A stretch of DNA of 42,479 nt from Alphaproteobacteria bacterium UBA6038 (GCA_002429315.1 DIZC01000050.1:1-42479), one strand, 5' to 3'; positions 17,913 to 26,527 are shown, counted from the stretch's first letter. Notes: generated by a model not told the origin, from the letters alone. Program-made: numbers and translations.

Positions 17913-18791
17913 ATGTCTATCCTTGTCGACAAGAACACGCGCGTGATTTGCCAAGGCTTCACCGGGAGGCAGGGGACCTTCCATTCGGAAGCGGCGATCG
18001 CGTACGGCACCAAGATGGTCGGCGGCACCTCGCCCGGCAAAGGCGGCACCGCGCATCTCGGCCTGCCGGTGTTCGACACAGTGCGCGAGGCGAAGGCCGC
18101 GACCGATTGCGATGCCAGCGTGATTTACGTCCCGCCGCCGTTCGCCGCCGACGCCATTCTCGAAGCCATCGATGCGCAGATTCCGCTCATCGTCTGCATC
18201 ACCGAAGGTATTCCGGTGCTCGACATGGTGAAGGTGAAGCGCGCGCTGTGCGGCTCGCGCTCGCGCCTCATCGGCCCCAACTGTCCGGGCGTCATCACCC
18301 CCGGTGAGTGCAAGATCGGCATCATGCCGGGACACATCCACCAGCGCGGCAAGGTGGGGATACTCTCCCGCTCCGGCACACTCACCTATGAGGCGGTGTG
18401 GCAGACCACGGCGGTTGGGCTCGGCCAGACCACTTGTGTCGGAATCGGCGGCGATCCGGTCAAGGGGACGGAATTTATCGACGTGCTCGAACTCTTCCTG
18501 GCCGATCCCAAAACCGAGGCGCTGATCATGATCGGCGAGATTGGCGGCGCAGCTGAGGAGGATGCAGCCGACTTCCTCAAGCGCTCCAGGACGAAGAAGC
18601 CCACCGTCGGATTTATCGCCGGCCTCACCGCCCCGCCCGGCCGCCGCATGGGCCATGCCGGTGCCATCATTTCGGGCGGCAAGGGCGGCGCGCAGTCGAA
18701 GATCGACGCGATGAAATCGGCGGGCATTCGCGTCTCGCCCAACCCGGCGGCGCTCGGAACCACCTTGCGCGACTTGCTCGAGGGACGGTGA
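17913..18791 (+). CDS. sucD: succinyl-CoA ligase, alpha subunit
   Basis: 292 residues. The N-terminal CoA-binding Rossmann domain shows CQGFTGRQGTFHSEAAIAYG (residues 13-32) and GTSPGKGG. The phosphorylated catalytic histidine is H248 in PPGRRMGHAGAIISGG. The GPNCPGVITPGECKIGIMPG stretch (121-140) is the usual family block. ATG 17913 gives the canonical MSILVDKNTRVI start. It is co-transcribed with sucC. The following segment is a short lipoprotein gene rather than sucA, so the suc genes form two separated pieces on the same strand. Confidence 0.98.
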   Translation: MSILVDKNTRVICQGFTGRQGTFHSEAAIAYGTKMVGGTSPGKGGTAHLGLPVFDTVREAKAATDCDASVIYVPPPFAADAILEAIDAQIPLIVCITEGIPVLDMVKVKRALCGSRSRLIGPNCPGVITPGECKIGIMPGHIHQRGKVGILSRSGTLTYEAVWQTTAVGLGQTTCVGIGGDPVKGTEFIDVLELFLADPKTEALIMIGEIGGAAEEDAADFLKRSRTKKPTVGFIAGLTAPPGRRMGHAGAIISGGKGGAQSKIDAMKSAGIRVSPNPAALGTTLRDLLEGR

Positions 18792-18847
18792 ACCGGTCGC
18801 AGCCATAACGGGTGCGGACCCGGCATGTCTGGTTGCATCAGAAAATT

Positions 18848-18895
18848 CCCCTTTTGCTGGAGCCGGCTTACGCTCATCATCGGGCGTAAAGGGGG
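18848..18895 (+). promoter_or_regulatory. leader structure that could mask the lipoprotein ribosome-binding site
   Basis: CCCCT at 18848-18852 can pair with AGGGG at 18890-18894, which is the Shine-Dalgarno of the gene at 18901. An inner stem TTACGC (18868-18873) / GCGTAA (18884-18889) closes a 10-nt loop. Pairing of the G-run would block ribosome loading. Visible in sequence; function is inferred. Confidence 0.35.
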
Positions 18896-18900
18896 ACTCG

Positions 18901-19293
18901 ATGCGCGCTTTGCCAACTCTTCTGCTGTGTCTGGCGCTGACGGCATGCGGCACCATGCGGTCCACCGCGCCGGAGGCATATGTCGTGTTCTTTGCCGGCG
19001 CTGGCACCAGCATCACCGCCGACGGGGCGGCTATCATCAAGAGTGCCGCCGCCGATGCGAATGGGCACAAGGACAAAATGGTAGAGGTCGCCGGCCCTGC
19101 GACGAAAATCGTGCCGGGCTACAAGCCGGGCGAAGCCGAGCCTCGCATCGCGGCGGTGGAGCGCGCCTTGGTCGCGGCGGGCGTTGACGAGAAGCGCCTG
19201 GTGCGCGCATCGCTGACGACCGGGAAGATCAAGGTCGACGCGACCGGCGCTCAGCGGGTCGAGATCCGCCTGGTGGAGAAGCCGGCGTCTTAG
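18901..19293 (+). CDS. small OmpA-like lipoprotein
   Basis: 130 residues. Signal peptide MRALPTLLLCLALTAC with lipobox LTAC and lipid-carrying C16. The mature ~110 residues look like a shortened OmpA C-terminal (peptidoglycan-associating) domain: YVVFFAGAGTSITADGAAIIKSAA, then charged helices and a final strand RVEIRLVEKP. The usual arginine/aspartate peptidoglycan-binding motif (NxxLSxxRA) is replaced by KPGEAEPRIAAVERALVAAG, so binding is uncertain. A strong GGGGG Shine-Dalgarno lies 5 bp upstream and may be masked by an RNA stem. Its stop overlaps the stop of the convergent PAS gene by 3 bp. Confidence 0.8.
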   Translation: MRALPTLLLCLALTACGTMRSTAPEAYVVFFAGAGTSITADGAAIIKSAAADANGHKDKMVEVAGPATKIVPGYKPGEAEPRIAAVERALVAAGVDEKRLVRASLTTGKIKVDATGAQRVEIRLVEKPAS

Positions 19294-19811
19294 GCGCGGA
19301 CCAGCCGATTGACGCCAGAGAAAATCGTCTGCGCAATGATGGATTCGATCTCTTGCCGGCCAAGCGGCAGCCAGACGCACTCGACCCGCTGGTGACGAAA
19401 GCGATCGGCGGCGGCGTGTTCCGCCGTGAAGCGCACCGGCGCGCGCGCGCTCAGCACCTTGTTCAAGATGCGTGGAACTCGCCGCGCAAAACCTTTGTCT
19501 TCCTGCTCCGAAACCAGCGCGCCTGTGGGGTCTCGCCGCCAGCCTGAACTGAGCCGTGTCCCCATCAGACGGATGCGGAAATCGCGCCCGCCATCGATCA
19601 CATCGTAAATGTGCAGCCGCGGCAGATAGGCCTTCATCTCGCTCGGGGCGAGATCGCCTCGCCCCGGCATGGCGCGACCGTCGCGCTTCGCATTCCAGTA
19701 GGCCACGAAAGCTGTCAGGTCGGGATGTTCGGCTTCTTCGACTTGAGAGAATTGCCCTTCGGCGTCCAGCTCCGTCCAGTCGAATTCGCGCTGACCTTGC
19801 AAGCCGATCAT
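19290..19811 (-). CDS. PAS_5 (PF07310-type) domain protein, copy 2
   Basis: 173 residues. The same family as the gene at 14004-14708: TAFVAYWNAKRDGRAMPGRGDLAPSEMKAYLP, then DFRIRLMGTRLSSGW. Only the PAS-like domain is present. Start ATG 19811 (MIGLQGQREFDW) is chosen because a G-rich GGGGTGGCGG lies just upstream; ATG 19955 and GTG 20051 are in frame but add sequence without family character. It sits between the two suc segments on the opposite strand, divergent from sucA. Confidence 0.78.
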   Translation of the reverse strand: MIGLQGQREFDWTELDAEGQFSQVEEAEHPDLTAFVAYWNAKRDGRAMPGRGDLAPSEMKAYLPRLHIYDVIDGGRDFRIRLMGTRLSSGWRRDPTGALVSEQEDKGFARRVPRILNKVLSARAPVRFTAEHAAADRFRHQRVECVWLPLGRQEIESIIAQTIFSGVNRLVRA

Positions 19812-20079
19812 TGCCGCCACCCCAGTCCTGTCCGCCGTCCGGGCGTCGCCGCTCCAGAAGGCGCCTGAAGAGCCCACATTGGTGGGACATCTCTTACCAA
19901 ATGGTTTTATGAGGTCAGCCAGCCATGGCTTCGAAATCGGGGCGATCGACGCCATATTAGCCAAGTAAGCCGCGGAATCCGGCCACTGTGGCGGGTGCAT
20001 TCGCAGGCGGAATGCGTTAAAGGCCTGCCCCCTTGGCTCGTTGCGCACCACCGGCGAGACGGCGCCCCGATAGGTTCAG

Positions 20080-22995
20080 ATGACCCAGGAATCTCCTAAC
20101 CGGATCAATAGGGCCTCCAACGATGTGCTGGAGGCGACCTCGTTTCTGTTCGGCGCGAACGCCAGCTTCATCGAGGCGCTCTACGCGCAATGGCTGGAGA
20201 ACCCGGATTCAGTGGATGCGTCCTGGGCGGCCTGGTTCGCAGAGCTCGGCGATAGAGGGCCATCGGGTGCGCAACCTGGACTGGGGAGACAGCGGACACC
20301 GCTTCCGCAGCCGGACAGCGAGCTGATCGGCGCGCTCACCGGCTTGTGGCCGCCACGCAAGACCGATCTATCGACTCCGGACGCCCGCGCTGCCGCCAAA
20401 GATTCGGTGCGCGCGATCCACATGGTGCGCGCGTATCGGGTGATCGGGCATCTGGCCGCCGATCTCGATCCGCTGCATCTCAATCCGCGGCCGCAGCTCG
20501 CGCAGCTCGATCCCAATTTCTACGGCTTCCACGATGCCGACCTGGACCGCCCGGTCTTTCTCGATGGCGTGCTGGGGCTCGAAACCGCCACGCCGCGGCA
20601 GATGGTGAACATCCTGAAGCGCACCTATTGCGGGCGCATCGGATACGAATTCATCCACATCAACGATCCGGAGCAGAAGGATTGGCTGCAGCGCCGCATC
20701 GAGGGACCGGACAAGGAGATTTCCTTCACCCGCGAAGGCAAGCGCGCCATCCTCAACAAGCTGATCGAGGCGGAGGGGTTCGAGAAATTCGCCGCGGTGC
20801 GCTTCCTCGGCACCAAACGGTTCGGGCTCGATGGCGGCGAATCCATGGTTCCGGCGCTGGAACAGATCATCAAGCGCGGCGGCCAGCTGGGCGTGAAGGA
20901 GATCGTGCTCGGCATGTCGCATCGTGGGCGGCTGAACGTGCTCGCCAATGTGATGGGCAAGCCGTACCGGCAGATCTTCCACGAATTCCAGGGCGGCAGC
21001 GCGCAGCCATCCGATGTCGAAGGCTCGGGCGACGTCAAATATCACCTGGGTGCTTCCAGCGACCGCGAGTTCGACGGCGTCGGCGTGCACCTTTCGCTCA
21101 CCGCAAATCCGTCGCACCTCGAAGCGGAAGACCCCGTGGTGCTCGGCAAGGTGCGCGCCAAGCAATACCAGCTGGGCGACACGCGCACGCGCTCAAGCGT
21201 TCTGCCGCTTCTGCTGCACGGCGACGCGGCCTTCGCCGGGCAGGGCATCGTCGCCGAATGTTTCGCGATGAGCGGCACCAAGGGATTCAAGACCGGCGGC
21301 ACCATCCATTTCATCATCAACAACCAGATCGGCTTCACCACCAGCCCGGCTTACGCGCGGTCATCGCCTTATCCTTCCGACGTGGCGCTGATGGTGCAGG
21401 CGCCCATCTTCCATGTGAACGGCGACGATCCGGAAGCGGTGGTGCATTGCGCGCGGCTGGCGGCTGAGTTCCGCCAGCTGTTTCACAAGGATGTCGTGAT
21501 CGATATGTTCTGCTACCGCCGGTTCGGCCACAACGAAACCGACGAGCCGGCGTTCACGCAGCCATTGATGTATCGCGCCATCAAGGAGCATCCGACCGCC
21601 TTGGAACTGTACGCGGCGAGGCTGGTGGCCGAAGGGACGCTTGGCCAAGCCGACATAAAGGCGATGGTCGGCGCCTTCAACAGGAAGCTGGACGAAGAAT
21701 TCGAAGCGGCGAAATCGCACCTGCCCGACCGTGCCGATTGGCTGGACGGGCGCTGGACCGGTTTTGCGCAGGCGCCGGAAGGCGATCGCCGCGGCGAAAC
21801 GGCGGTCAGCGTCGCGCAACTGAAAGAAGTCGGACGCGCGATCTCCACGGTGCCGGCGGATTTCCACGTCCATCGCACCATCGCGCGCCAGCTGCAGGCA
21901 AAAGCGAAAATGTTCGAGACCGGCGACGGCATCGACTGGACCACCGCCGAGGCGCTCGCCTTCGGCACGCTTCTCGACGAAGGCTGTCAGGTTCGTCTTT
22001 CGGGTCAGGATTCGTCGCGCGGGACCTTCAGCCAGCGCCACGCGGTGCTGATCGATCAGCAAAACGAGAATCGCTACATACCGCTCAACCACATCCGCGA
22101 CGGTCAGGCAGAATTAGAGGCGGTGGATTCGCTGCTATCGGAAGAAGCGGTGGTCGGGTTCGAATACGGCTATTCGTCCGCCGAGCCCAAGGCACTGGTG
22201 CTGTGGGAAGCGCAGTTCGGCGATTTCGCCAACGGCGCACAGGTGATGATCGACCAGTTCATCGCCTCGGGCGAAATGAAGTGGCTGCGCATGTGCGGCC
22301 TCGTGATGTTGCTGCCGCACGGCTACGAGGGCCAGGGACCGGAGCATTCCTCGGCGCGCCTGGAGCGCTATTTGCAGCTCTGCGCGCAGGACAACATGCA
22401 GGTGGCCTATCCCACCACGCCGGCCAATTACTTCCACATCCTACGGCGGCAAATTCACCGGCTGTTCCGCAAGCCGCTGATCCTGATGACGCCGAAATCG
22501 CTGCTGCGGAACAGGCGCGTGGTTTCGAAACTGCAGGAATTCGGTCCGGGCTCGTCGTTCCATCGCGTGCTGTGGGACGATGCGCAGCATGCGCCCGGTT
22601 CGTCGCTCCAGCTGGCGCCCGACGGATTCATCAAGCGCATCGTGCTGTGCACCGGCAAGGGTTACTATGACCTGTTCGAGGAGCGCGAGAAGCGGGGTCA
22701 AGATCGTGTGCAGCTGATCCGGCTCGAGCAGCTCTATCCTTTCCCCGACAAAGTGCTGGCGCAGGAACTGCGGCGCTTCCCCAAAGCGGAGATCGTCTGG
22801 TGCCAGGAAGAGCCGAAGAATCAGGGCGCGTGGACCTTCGTGGCGCCGCGTATCGCCCAGGCGATCGAGCATCTGGGCGGGACGCAACAGCCGCGCTATG
22901 TCGGACGTCCGGAATACGCGTCCACCGCCGCTGGCCTGATGAGCCAGCACACGGCGGAACTGAAGGCGCTGCTGGACGAGGCTCTGACGCTATGA
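20080..22995 (+). CDS. sucA: 2-oxoglutarate dehydrogenase E1 component
   Basis: 971 residues, thiamine diphosphate-dependent decarboxylase of the 2-oxoglutarate dehydrogenase complex. The N-terminal helix FLFGANASFIEALYAQWLENPDSVDASWAAWF is the E2-contact segment. The cofactor site is LLHGDAAFAGQGIVAE ... FIINNQIGFTT at about 378-415. The catalytic-domain histidines lie in MSHRGRLNVL (near 285) and LTANPSHLEAEDPV. The C-terminal transketolase-like part contains LMLPHGYEGQGPEHSSARLERYLQL. sucB starts inside the last codons (ATGA overlap), indicating translational coupling. About 270 bp separates it from the divergent PAS gene and must hold its promoter. Confidence 0.98.
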   Translation: MTQESPNRINRASNDVLEATSFLFGANASFIEALYAQWLENPDSVDASWAAWFAELGDRGPSGAQPGLGRQRTPLPQPDSELIGALTGLWPPRKTDLSTPDARAAAKDSVRAIHMVRAYRVIGHLAADLDPLHLNPRPQLAQLDPNFYGFHDADLDRPVFLDGVLGLETATPRQMVNILKRTYCGRIGYEFIHINDPEQKDWLQRRIEGPDKEISFTREGKRAILNKLIEAEGFEKFAAVRFLGTKRFGLDGGESMVPALEQIIKRGGQLGVKEIVLGMSHRGRLNVLANVMGKPYRQIFHEFQGGSAQPSDVEGSGDVKYHLGASSDREFDGVGVHLSLTANPSHLEAEDPVVLGKVRAKQYQLGDTRTRSSVLPLLLHGDAAFAGQGIVAECFAMSGTKGFKTGGTIHFIINNQIGFTTSPAYARSSPYPSDVALMVQAPIFHVNGDDPEAVVHCARLAAEFRQLFHKDVVIDMFCYRRFGHNETDEPAFTQPLMYRAIKEHPTALELYAARLVAEGTLGQADIKAMVGAFNRKLDEEFEAAKSHLPDRADWLDGRWTGFAQAPEGDRRGETAVSVAQLKEVGRAISTVPADFHVHRTIARQLQAKAKMFETGDGIDWTTAEALAFGTLLDEGCQVRLSGQDSSRGTFSQRHAVLIDQQNENRYIPLNHIRDGQAELEAVDSLLSEEAVVGFEYGYSSAEPKALVLWEAQFGDFANGAQVMIDQFIASGEMKWLRMCGLVMLLPHGYEGQGPEHSSARLERYLQLCAQDNMQVAYPTTPANYFHILRRQIHRLFRKPLILMTPKSLLRNRRVVSKLQEFGPGSSFHRVLWDDAQHAPGSSLQLAPDGFIKRIVLCTGKGYYDLFEEREKRGQDRVQLIRLEQLYPFPDKVLAQELRRFPKAEIVWCQEEPKNQGAWTFVAPRIAQAIEHLGGTQQPRYVGRPEYASTAAGLMSQHTAELKALLDEALTL

Positions 22996-24278
22996 CCATC
23001 CAGATCAGGGTGCCCGCGATGGGCGAGAGCGTCACCGAGGCCACGGTGGCGCGCTGGTTCAAGAAGGAAGGCGACGCGGTCGCGCGCGACGAGCCGGTGC
23101 TGGAGCTGGAAACCGACAAGGTGACGGTTGAAGTGCCTGCGCCGGCGGATGGCGCAATCGAATCCATCGATGTGAAGGAGGGCTCGACAGTTCAGGTGGG
23201 TGCCGTGCTCGGCGCCATTGCCGAAGGCAAAGCGGGAAAGCCGAGCGCAAGCGCTGCTGTACGGAATCCCGACGCCGCGGCGCCGAAAGTGGAGGCGCCT
23301 ACGCCAAAGTTATCATCGGCCGGCGCGTCCAAACCGGTGGCAGAACCTGTGGCTGAGCCTGTCGCGAGCGCAGCAAAGCCGCAATGGAACGTGACGATGG
23401 TGCCGAGTGTGCGGCGCATCGCGGAAGAAAGCGGTCTCAGCCCGGCGCAAGTAAGCGGCACGGGCAAAGATGGTCGCGTCACCAAAGGTGACATGCTGGC
23501 GGCGCTGGAAGCCCGTGCCGCGCAGCGCGCAACCCAACCCACTCCCGTCGAGATTCCCACAGGGCCACGCCCGCGCGCCGACCGCGAAGAGCGGATGAAG
23601 ATGAGCCGCCTGCGCCGCACCATCGCGCTGCGCCTGAAGGAATCGCAGAACACCGCCGCCCAGCTCACCACTTTCAACGAAGTGGATATGAGCGACGTGA
23701 TGCGGCTGCGCGCCGAATACAAGGAGAGCTTCGAAAAGAAGCACGGCGTGCGGCTGGGCTTCATGGGCTTCTTCGTGAAGGCCTGCATCGCGGTGCTAAA
23801 GGAATTGCCCAACGTCAACGCCGAAATTGAAGGCGACGACATCGTCTACAAGCACTACTACGACATCGGGGTGGCGGTTTCGACCGAGCGCGGTCTCATC
23901 GTCCCGGTTGTGCGCGATGTCGATGAACTCAGCCTCGCGCAGATCGAAGCGGCAATTGCGGATTTCGGCACCCGCGCGCGCGACAACAAACTGAAATTGG
24001 AAGAGCTGCAGGGCGGCACCTTCACCATTTCGAATGGCGGCGTGTTCGGCTCGCTGATGTCGACGCCGATTCTGAATGCCCCGCAGTCCGGCATCCTCGG
24101 CATGCACAAGATCCAGCCGCGGCCCGTCGCCATCGACAACAAGGTAGAAATCCGGCCGATGATGTATCTCGCGCTGTCATACGACCACCGGCTGGTGGAC
24201 GGCCGCGAGGCAGTGACTTTCCTCGTCCGCGTGAAGGAAAACCTCGAAGACCCGCAGCGCCTGCTGCTGGACGTCTGA
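22992..24278 (+). CDS. sucB: 2-oxoglutarate dehydrogenase E2 (dihydrolipoyl succinyltransferase)
   Basis: 428 residues. One lipoyl domain (residues 2-77) carries lipoyl-lysine K43 in ELETDKVTVEVP. An Ala/Pro/Val-rich linker follows, including repeated EPVAEPVA. The E1/E3-binding domain is VPSVRRIAEESGLSPAQVSGTGKDGRVTKGDML near 140-172, and the catalytic acyltransferase domain ends with YDHRLVDGREAVTFL (catalytic His and Asp) near 400. The ATG at 22992 overlaps the sucA stop by 4 bp. lpdA begins 1 bp after its stop. The single lipoyl domain and layout are typical of SucB rather than pyruvate dehydrogenase E2. Confidence 0.98.
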   Translation: MTIQIRVPAMGESVTEATVARWFKKEGDAVARDEPVLELETDKVTVEVPAPADGAIESIDVKEGSTVQVGAVLGAIAEGKAGKPSASAAVRNPDAAAPKVEAPTPKLSSAGASKPVAEPVAEPVASAAKPQWNVTMVPSVRRIAEESGLSPAQVSGTGKDGRVTKGDMLAALEARAAQRATQPTPVEIPTGPRPRADREERMKMSRLRRTIALRLKESQNTAAQLTTFNEVDMSDVMRLRAEYKESFEKKHGVRLGFMGFFVKACIAVLKELPNVNAEIEGDDIVYKHYYDIGVAVSTERGLIVPVVRDVDELSLAQIEAAIADFGTRARDNKLKLEELQGGTFTISNGGVFGSLMSTPILNAPQSGILGMHKIQPRPVAIDNKVEIRPMMYLALSYDHRLVDGREAVTFLVRVKENLEDPQRLLLDV

Positions 24279-24279
24279 C

Positions 24280-25683
24280 ATGGCGGATCAATTCGACGTC
24301 GTCGTCATCGGCGGGGGGCCGGGGGGGTACAACGCCGCGATCCGCGCCGGGCAGCTGGGGCTGAAGAGCGCCTGTATCGACAAGCGAGGGCAGTTCGGTG
24401 GCACCTGCCTGAATGTGGGCTGCATTCCCTCGAAGGCGCTGCTCTACACCAGCGAGCTTTACGAAGAGGCGCGCGAGAAGCTGCCGAAGCTCGGCATCAA
24501 GACGAGCGCCGAACTCGATCTTGCGGGCATGATGGCCCACAAAACGAAAGTCGTGGGCGAGCTTACCAAGGGCGTCGAGTTCCTGCTCAAGAAGAACAGG
24601 AGCGAAGCCATTGTCGGCGAGGCACGCATCGCGTCGCCCGGCAAGGTTGAGGTGAAGCTCAAGGACGGCAGCCCGCGGACGCTGGAAACGAAGCACATCG
24701 TCATCGCCACCGGCTCGGATGTGGCGCCCTTGCTGGGCGTCAGCATCAATGAAGAGCGCATCGTCTCCTCCACCGGCGCGCTGTCGCTGAAAGATGTGCC
24801 GAAGCGGCTGCTGGTGGTGGGCGCCGGCTACATTGGATTGGAACTGGGCTCGGTGTGGCGGCGGCTCGGCAGCGAGGTGACGGTGGTGGAATTTCTTGAC
24901 CGCATCACCCCGGGGCTGGACGGTGAAATCGCCAAGCAGTTCCAGCGTATCCTCTCCCGCCAGGGCATGAGATTTCAGCTGTCGACCAAAGTCACCGGCG
25001 TTCAGAAGAAAGGCGACTCGATGTCTGTCACGCTTGAGCCGGCTGCCGGCGGTGCACAATCGACAATCGAAACCGACATCGTGCTCGTCGCCATCGGCCG
25101 CATTCCATACACGGAATGCCTCGGTCTCGCGGAAGTCGGCGTGCAACTCGACTCCAAACGCCGCGTGATCACCGATGCGCATTTCCGCACCAACGTGGAG
25201 GGCATCCGGGCGATCGGCGACTGCCGCGAGGGCGCGATGCTTGCGCACAAGGCCGAAGACGAAGCCGTCGCCTGTATCGAAAACATCGCCGGCCGCGCGG
25301 GCCACGTAAACTACGATGCGATTCCGGCAGTGGTCTACACGCATCCGGAAGTGGCGAGCGTGGGCAAGACGGAAGAAGAGCTGAAAGCTGCTGGCGTCGA
25401 ATACAAGATCGGCAAGTTCCCCTTCACCGCCAACGCGCGCGCCAAAACGATCGCCGCCACGGAAGGTTTCGCCAAGGTGCTGGCCGACGCCAAGAACGAC
25501 CGCGTGCTGGGTGTGCACATCATGGGCGCGGAAGCGGGCAACCTGATCCAGGAAGCCGCCTTCGCCATCGAGATGCGCGCGGCCAGCGAAGACATCGCGC
25601 GCACCAGCCACGCTCATCCGACGCTGACAGAAGCGGTGCGTCAGGCCGCCATGGGCGTCGAAGGCTGGACGATGCAGATGTGA
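24280..25683 (+). CDS. lpdA: dihydrolipoyl dehydrogenase (E3)
   Basis: 467 residues. FAD-binding VVIGGGPGGYNAAIRAGQLG at 8-27; redox-active disulfide C43/C48 in GGTCLNVGCIPSKALL; NAD-binding VVGAGYIGLELGSVWRRLG near 180; the FAD-contact GDCREGAMLAHKAEDEA near 312; catalytic His-Glu pair in HAHPTLTEAVRQAA near the C-terminus. It reoxidises the lipoyl groups of SucB with NAD+. Third gene of the sucAB-lpd operon. The gene is followed by a REP-like palindrome rather than a classical poly-T terminator. Confidence 0.98.
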   Translation: MADQFDVVVIGGGPGGYNAAIRAGQLGLKSACIDKRGQFGGTCLNVGCIPSKALLYTSELYEEAREKLPKLGIKTSAELDLAGMMAHKTKVVGELTKGVEFLLKKNRSEAIVGEARIASPGKVEVKLKDGSPRTLETKHIVIATGSDVAPLLGVSINEERIVSSTGALSLKDVPKRLLVVGAGYIGLELGSVWRRLGSEVTVVEFLDRITPGLDGEIAKQFQRILSRQGMRFQLSTKVTGVQKKGDSMSVTLEPAAGGAQSTIETDIVLVAIGRIPYTECLGLAEVGVQLDSKRRVITDAHFRTNVEGIRAIGDCREGAMLAHKAEDEAVACIENIAGRAGHVNYDAIPAVVYTHPEVASVGKTEEELKAAGVEYKIGKFPFTANARAKTIAATEGFAKVLADAKNDRVLGVHIMGAEAGNLIQEAAFAIEMRAASEDIARTSHAHPTLTEAVRQAAMGVEGWTMQM

Positions 25684-25737
25684 CTTCGCGATGGCCGCCG
25701 GTCGCGTCTCGTACGATGAAGTACTCTCATCCGTCTT

Positions 25738-25795
25738 GGCCGGGCTTGTCCCGGCCATCCATGCCCGCGGTTTCTGGCCGAGGTCATGGATGGCC
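25738..25795. repeat. REP-like palindromic element
   Basis: Inverted repeat GGCCGGG (25738-25744) / CCCGGCC (25750-25756), then GGCCATCCATG (25753-25763) / CATGGATGGCC (25785-25795), the latter an 11-bp perfect pair. The wording ggccgggcttgtcccggcca is familiar from dispersed intergenic repeats in alphaproteobacterial genomes. It may serve as the 3' end of the sucAB-lpd transcript. Confidence 0.65.
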
Positions 25796-26064
25796 GCCAA
25801 AGGCTTTGCACTCCGGCGGCGCTTCGCGCCGACCGGGGTGGCGGCCATGACGATGTTTGATGATCCCACTCCGCCTCCGCGGCTCCGCGTGAATCCGATT
25901 TCGAATTGGGGGTCGACTCAGACGCAATTCGAGGGTCTACCGAAAATAGAGTTCTCGATTTTCAGCCCGTTTTTCCGTGTTCGCCGCGTTGGCCTACGGG
26001 CATCGCACATGCGCTGCGTTTGCGGACCGATGAGCCGGCATGCACACGCTTTTTCCGCGATGGA

Positions 26065-26197
26065 GGGAGTCGGCTCCCCGATTCGTCTCACCGGTCGGCC
26101 GGAGCGAGCTCCGGCGGAGGCGAAACAGATCGAGGCGCGGGAATTCACGCACGCGAGGTTCACCCCGCGCGGGGACGCAAGCGGGACATCGCTGTCC
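26065..26197. other. run of four perfect hairpins in the gene-free region
   Basis: GGGAG-TCGG-CTCCC (26065-26078); GCCGGAG-CGAG-CTCCGGC with one extra possible inner pair (26098-26115); the palindrome CCCCGCGCGGGG (26163-26174); GGACA-TCGC-TGTCC (26184-26197). Their spacing and perfection suggest a structured RNA or a mobile palindromic element. No known class recognised. Confidence 0.4.
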
Positions 26198-26203
26198 TCC
26201 AAG

Positions 26204-26249
26204 GTTCGAGAATTTATTTTTCGGGAGTTCGAAGAATTTATTTTTCGGA
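26204..26249. repeat. 23-bp tandem repeat, two copies
   Basis: Two adjacent 23-bp units start at 26204 and 26227; each reads GTTCGA, then one or two bases, then GAATTTATTTTTCGG with small differences at the joint and end. It lies between the hairpin run and the minus-strand RNA terminator. Function unknown. Confidence 0.8.
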
Positions 26250-26276
26250 GCTTGCCGGACCGTGATTGCAGGCAAC

Positions 26277-26298
26277 AAAAAAGCCCGGGACTGCGGGC
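26277..26298 (-). terminator. intrinsic terminator of the small RNA
   Basis: Minus-strand stem GCCCG / CGGGC with a 6-nt CAGUCC loop, followed directly by six T (26282-26277). Confidence 0.8.
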
Positions 26299-26339
26299 GT
26301 TCCGCCGGCCGGGCCGCCTCCGGGCGCACGACCGAAGAT
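26277..26339 (-). ncRNA. probable trans-acting small RNA (~63 nt)
   Basis: A strong promoter reading leftward (-35 26369-26374, -10 26346-26351) is followed within ~70 bp by a classical intrinsic terminator: GCCCG-CAGUCC-CGGGC and six U (26298 down to 26277). The transcript would begin near 26339, carry a GC-rich 5' hairpin around CGCCCGGAGGCGGCCCGGCCGGCG, then the unpaired GGAAC and the terminator. This short two-hairpin layout resembles conserved alphaproteobacterial sRNAs of the suhB / alpha-r type, but I cannot assign a family name with certainty. No coding frame fits it. Confidence 0.6.
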
Positions 26340-26345
26340 GGGTAC

Positions 26346-26374
26346 AATATGCACAACCAGCGTCACGCTGTCAA
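26346..26374 (-). promoter_or_regulatory. promoter of the small RNA
   Basis: On the minus strand, consensus TTGACA (26374-26369) and CATATT (26351-26346) are separated by exactly 17 bp. One of the strongest promoter matches in the window. Confidence 0.7.
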
Positions 26375-26527
26375 GGCAGAAATCCTGTCCGGAAGATTAA
26401 ATGTAAGGCCCAAAATGGGATTAATAACCGACCCTCCTCAGGAGGACTCGCCAATAGCTTACGAGACGCCACTAGTCTGCCCCTTAGCGCTTGGGGAACC
26501 CCGGTCGCTTTTTGTTCGTTATTTCTC

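Noticed and set aside
26078..26090. Similarity of gattcgtctcacc to the T-arm end of tRNA-Gly, as a possible left attachment site
   Set aside because: The match is short and imperfect, and its orientation is inverted relative to the tRNA, so it does not make a direct-repeat att pair.
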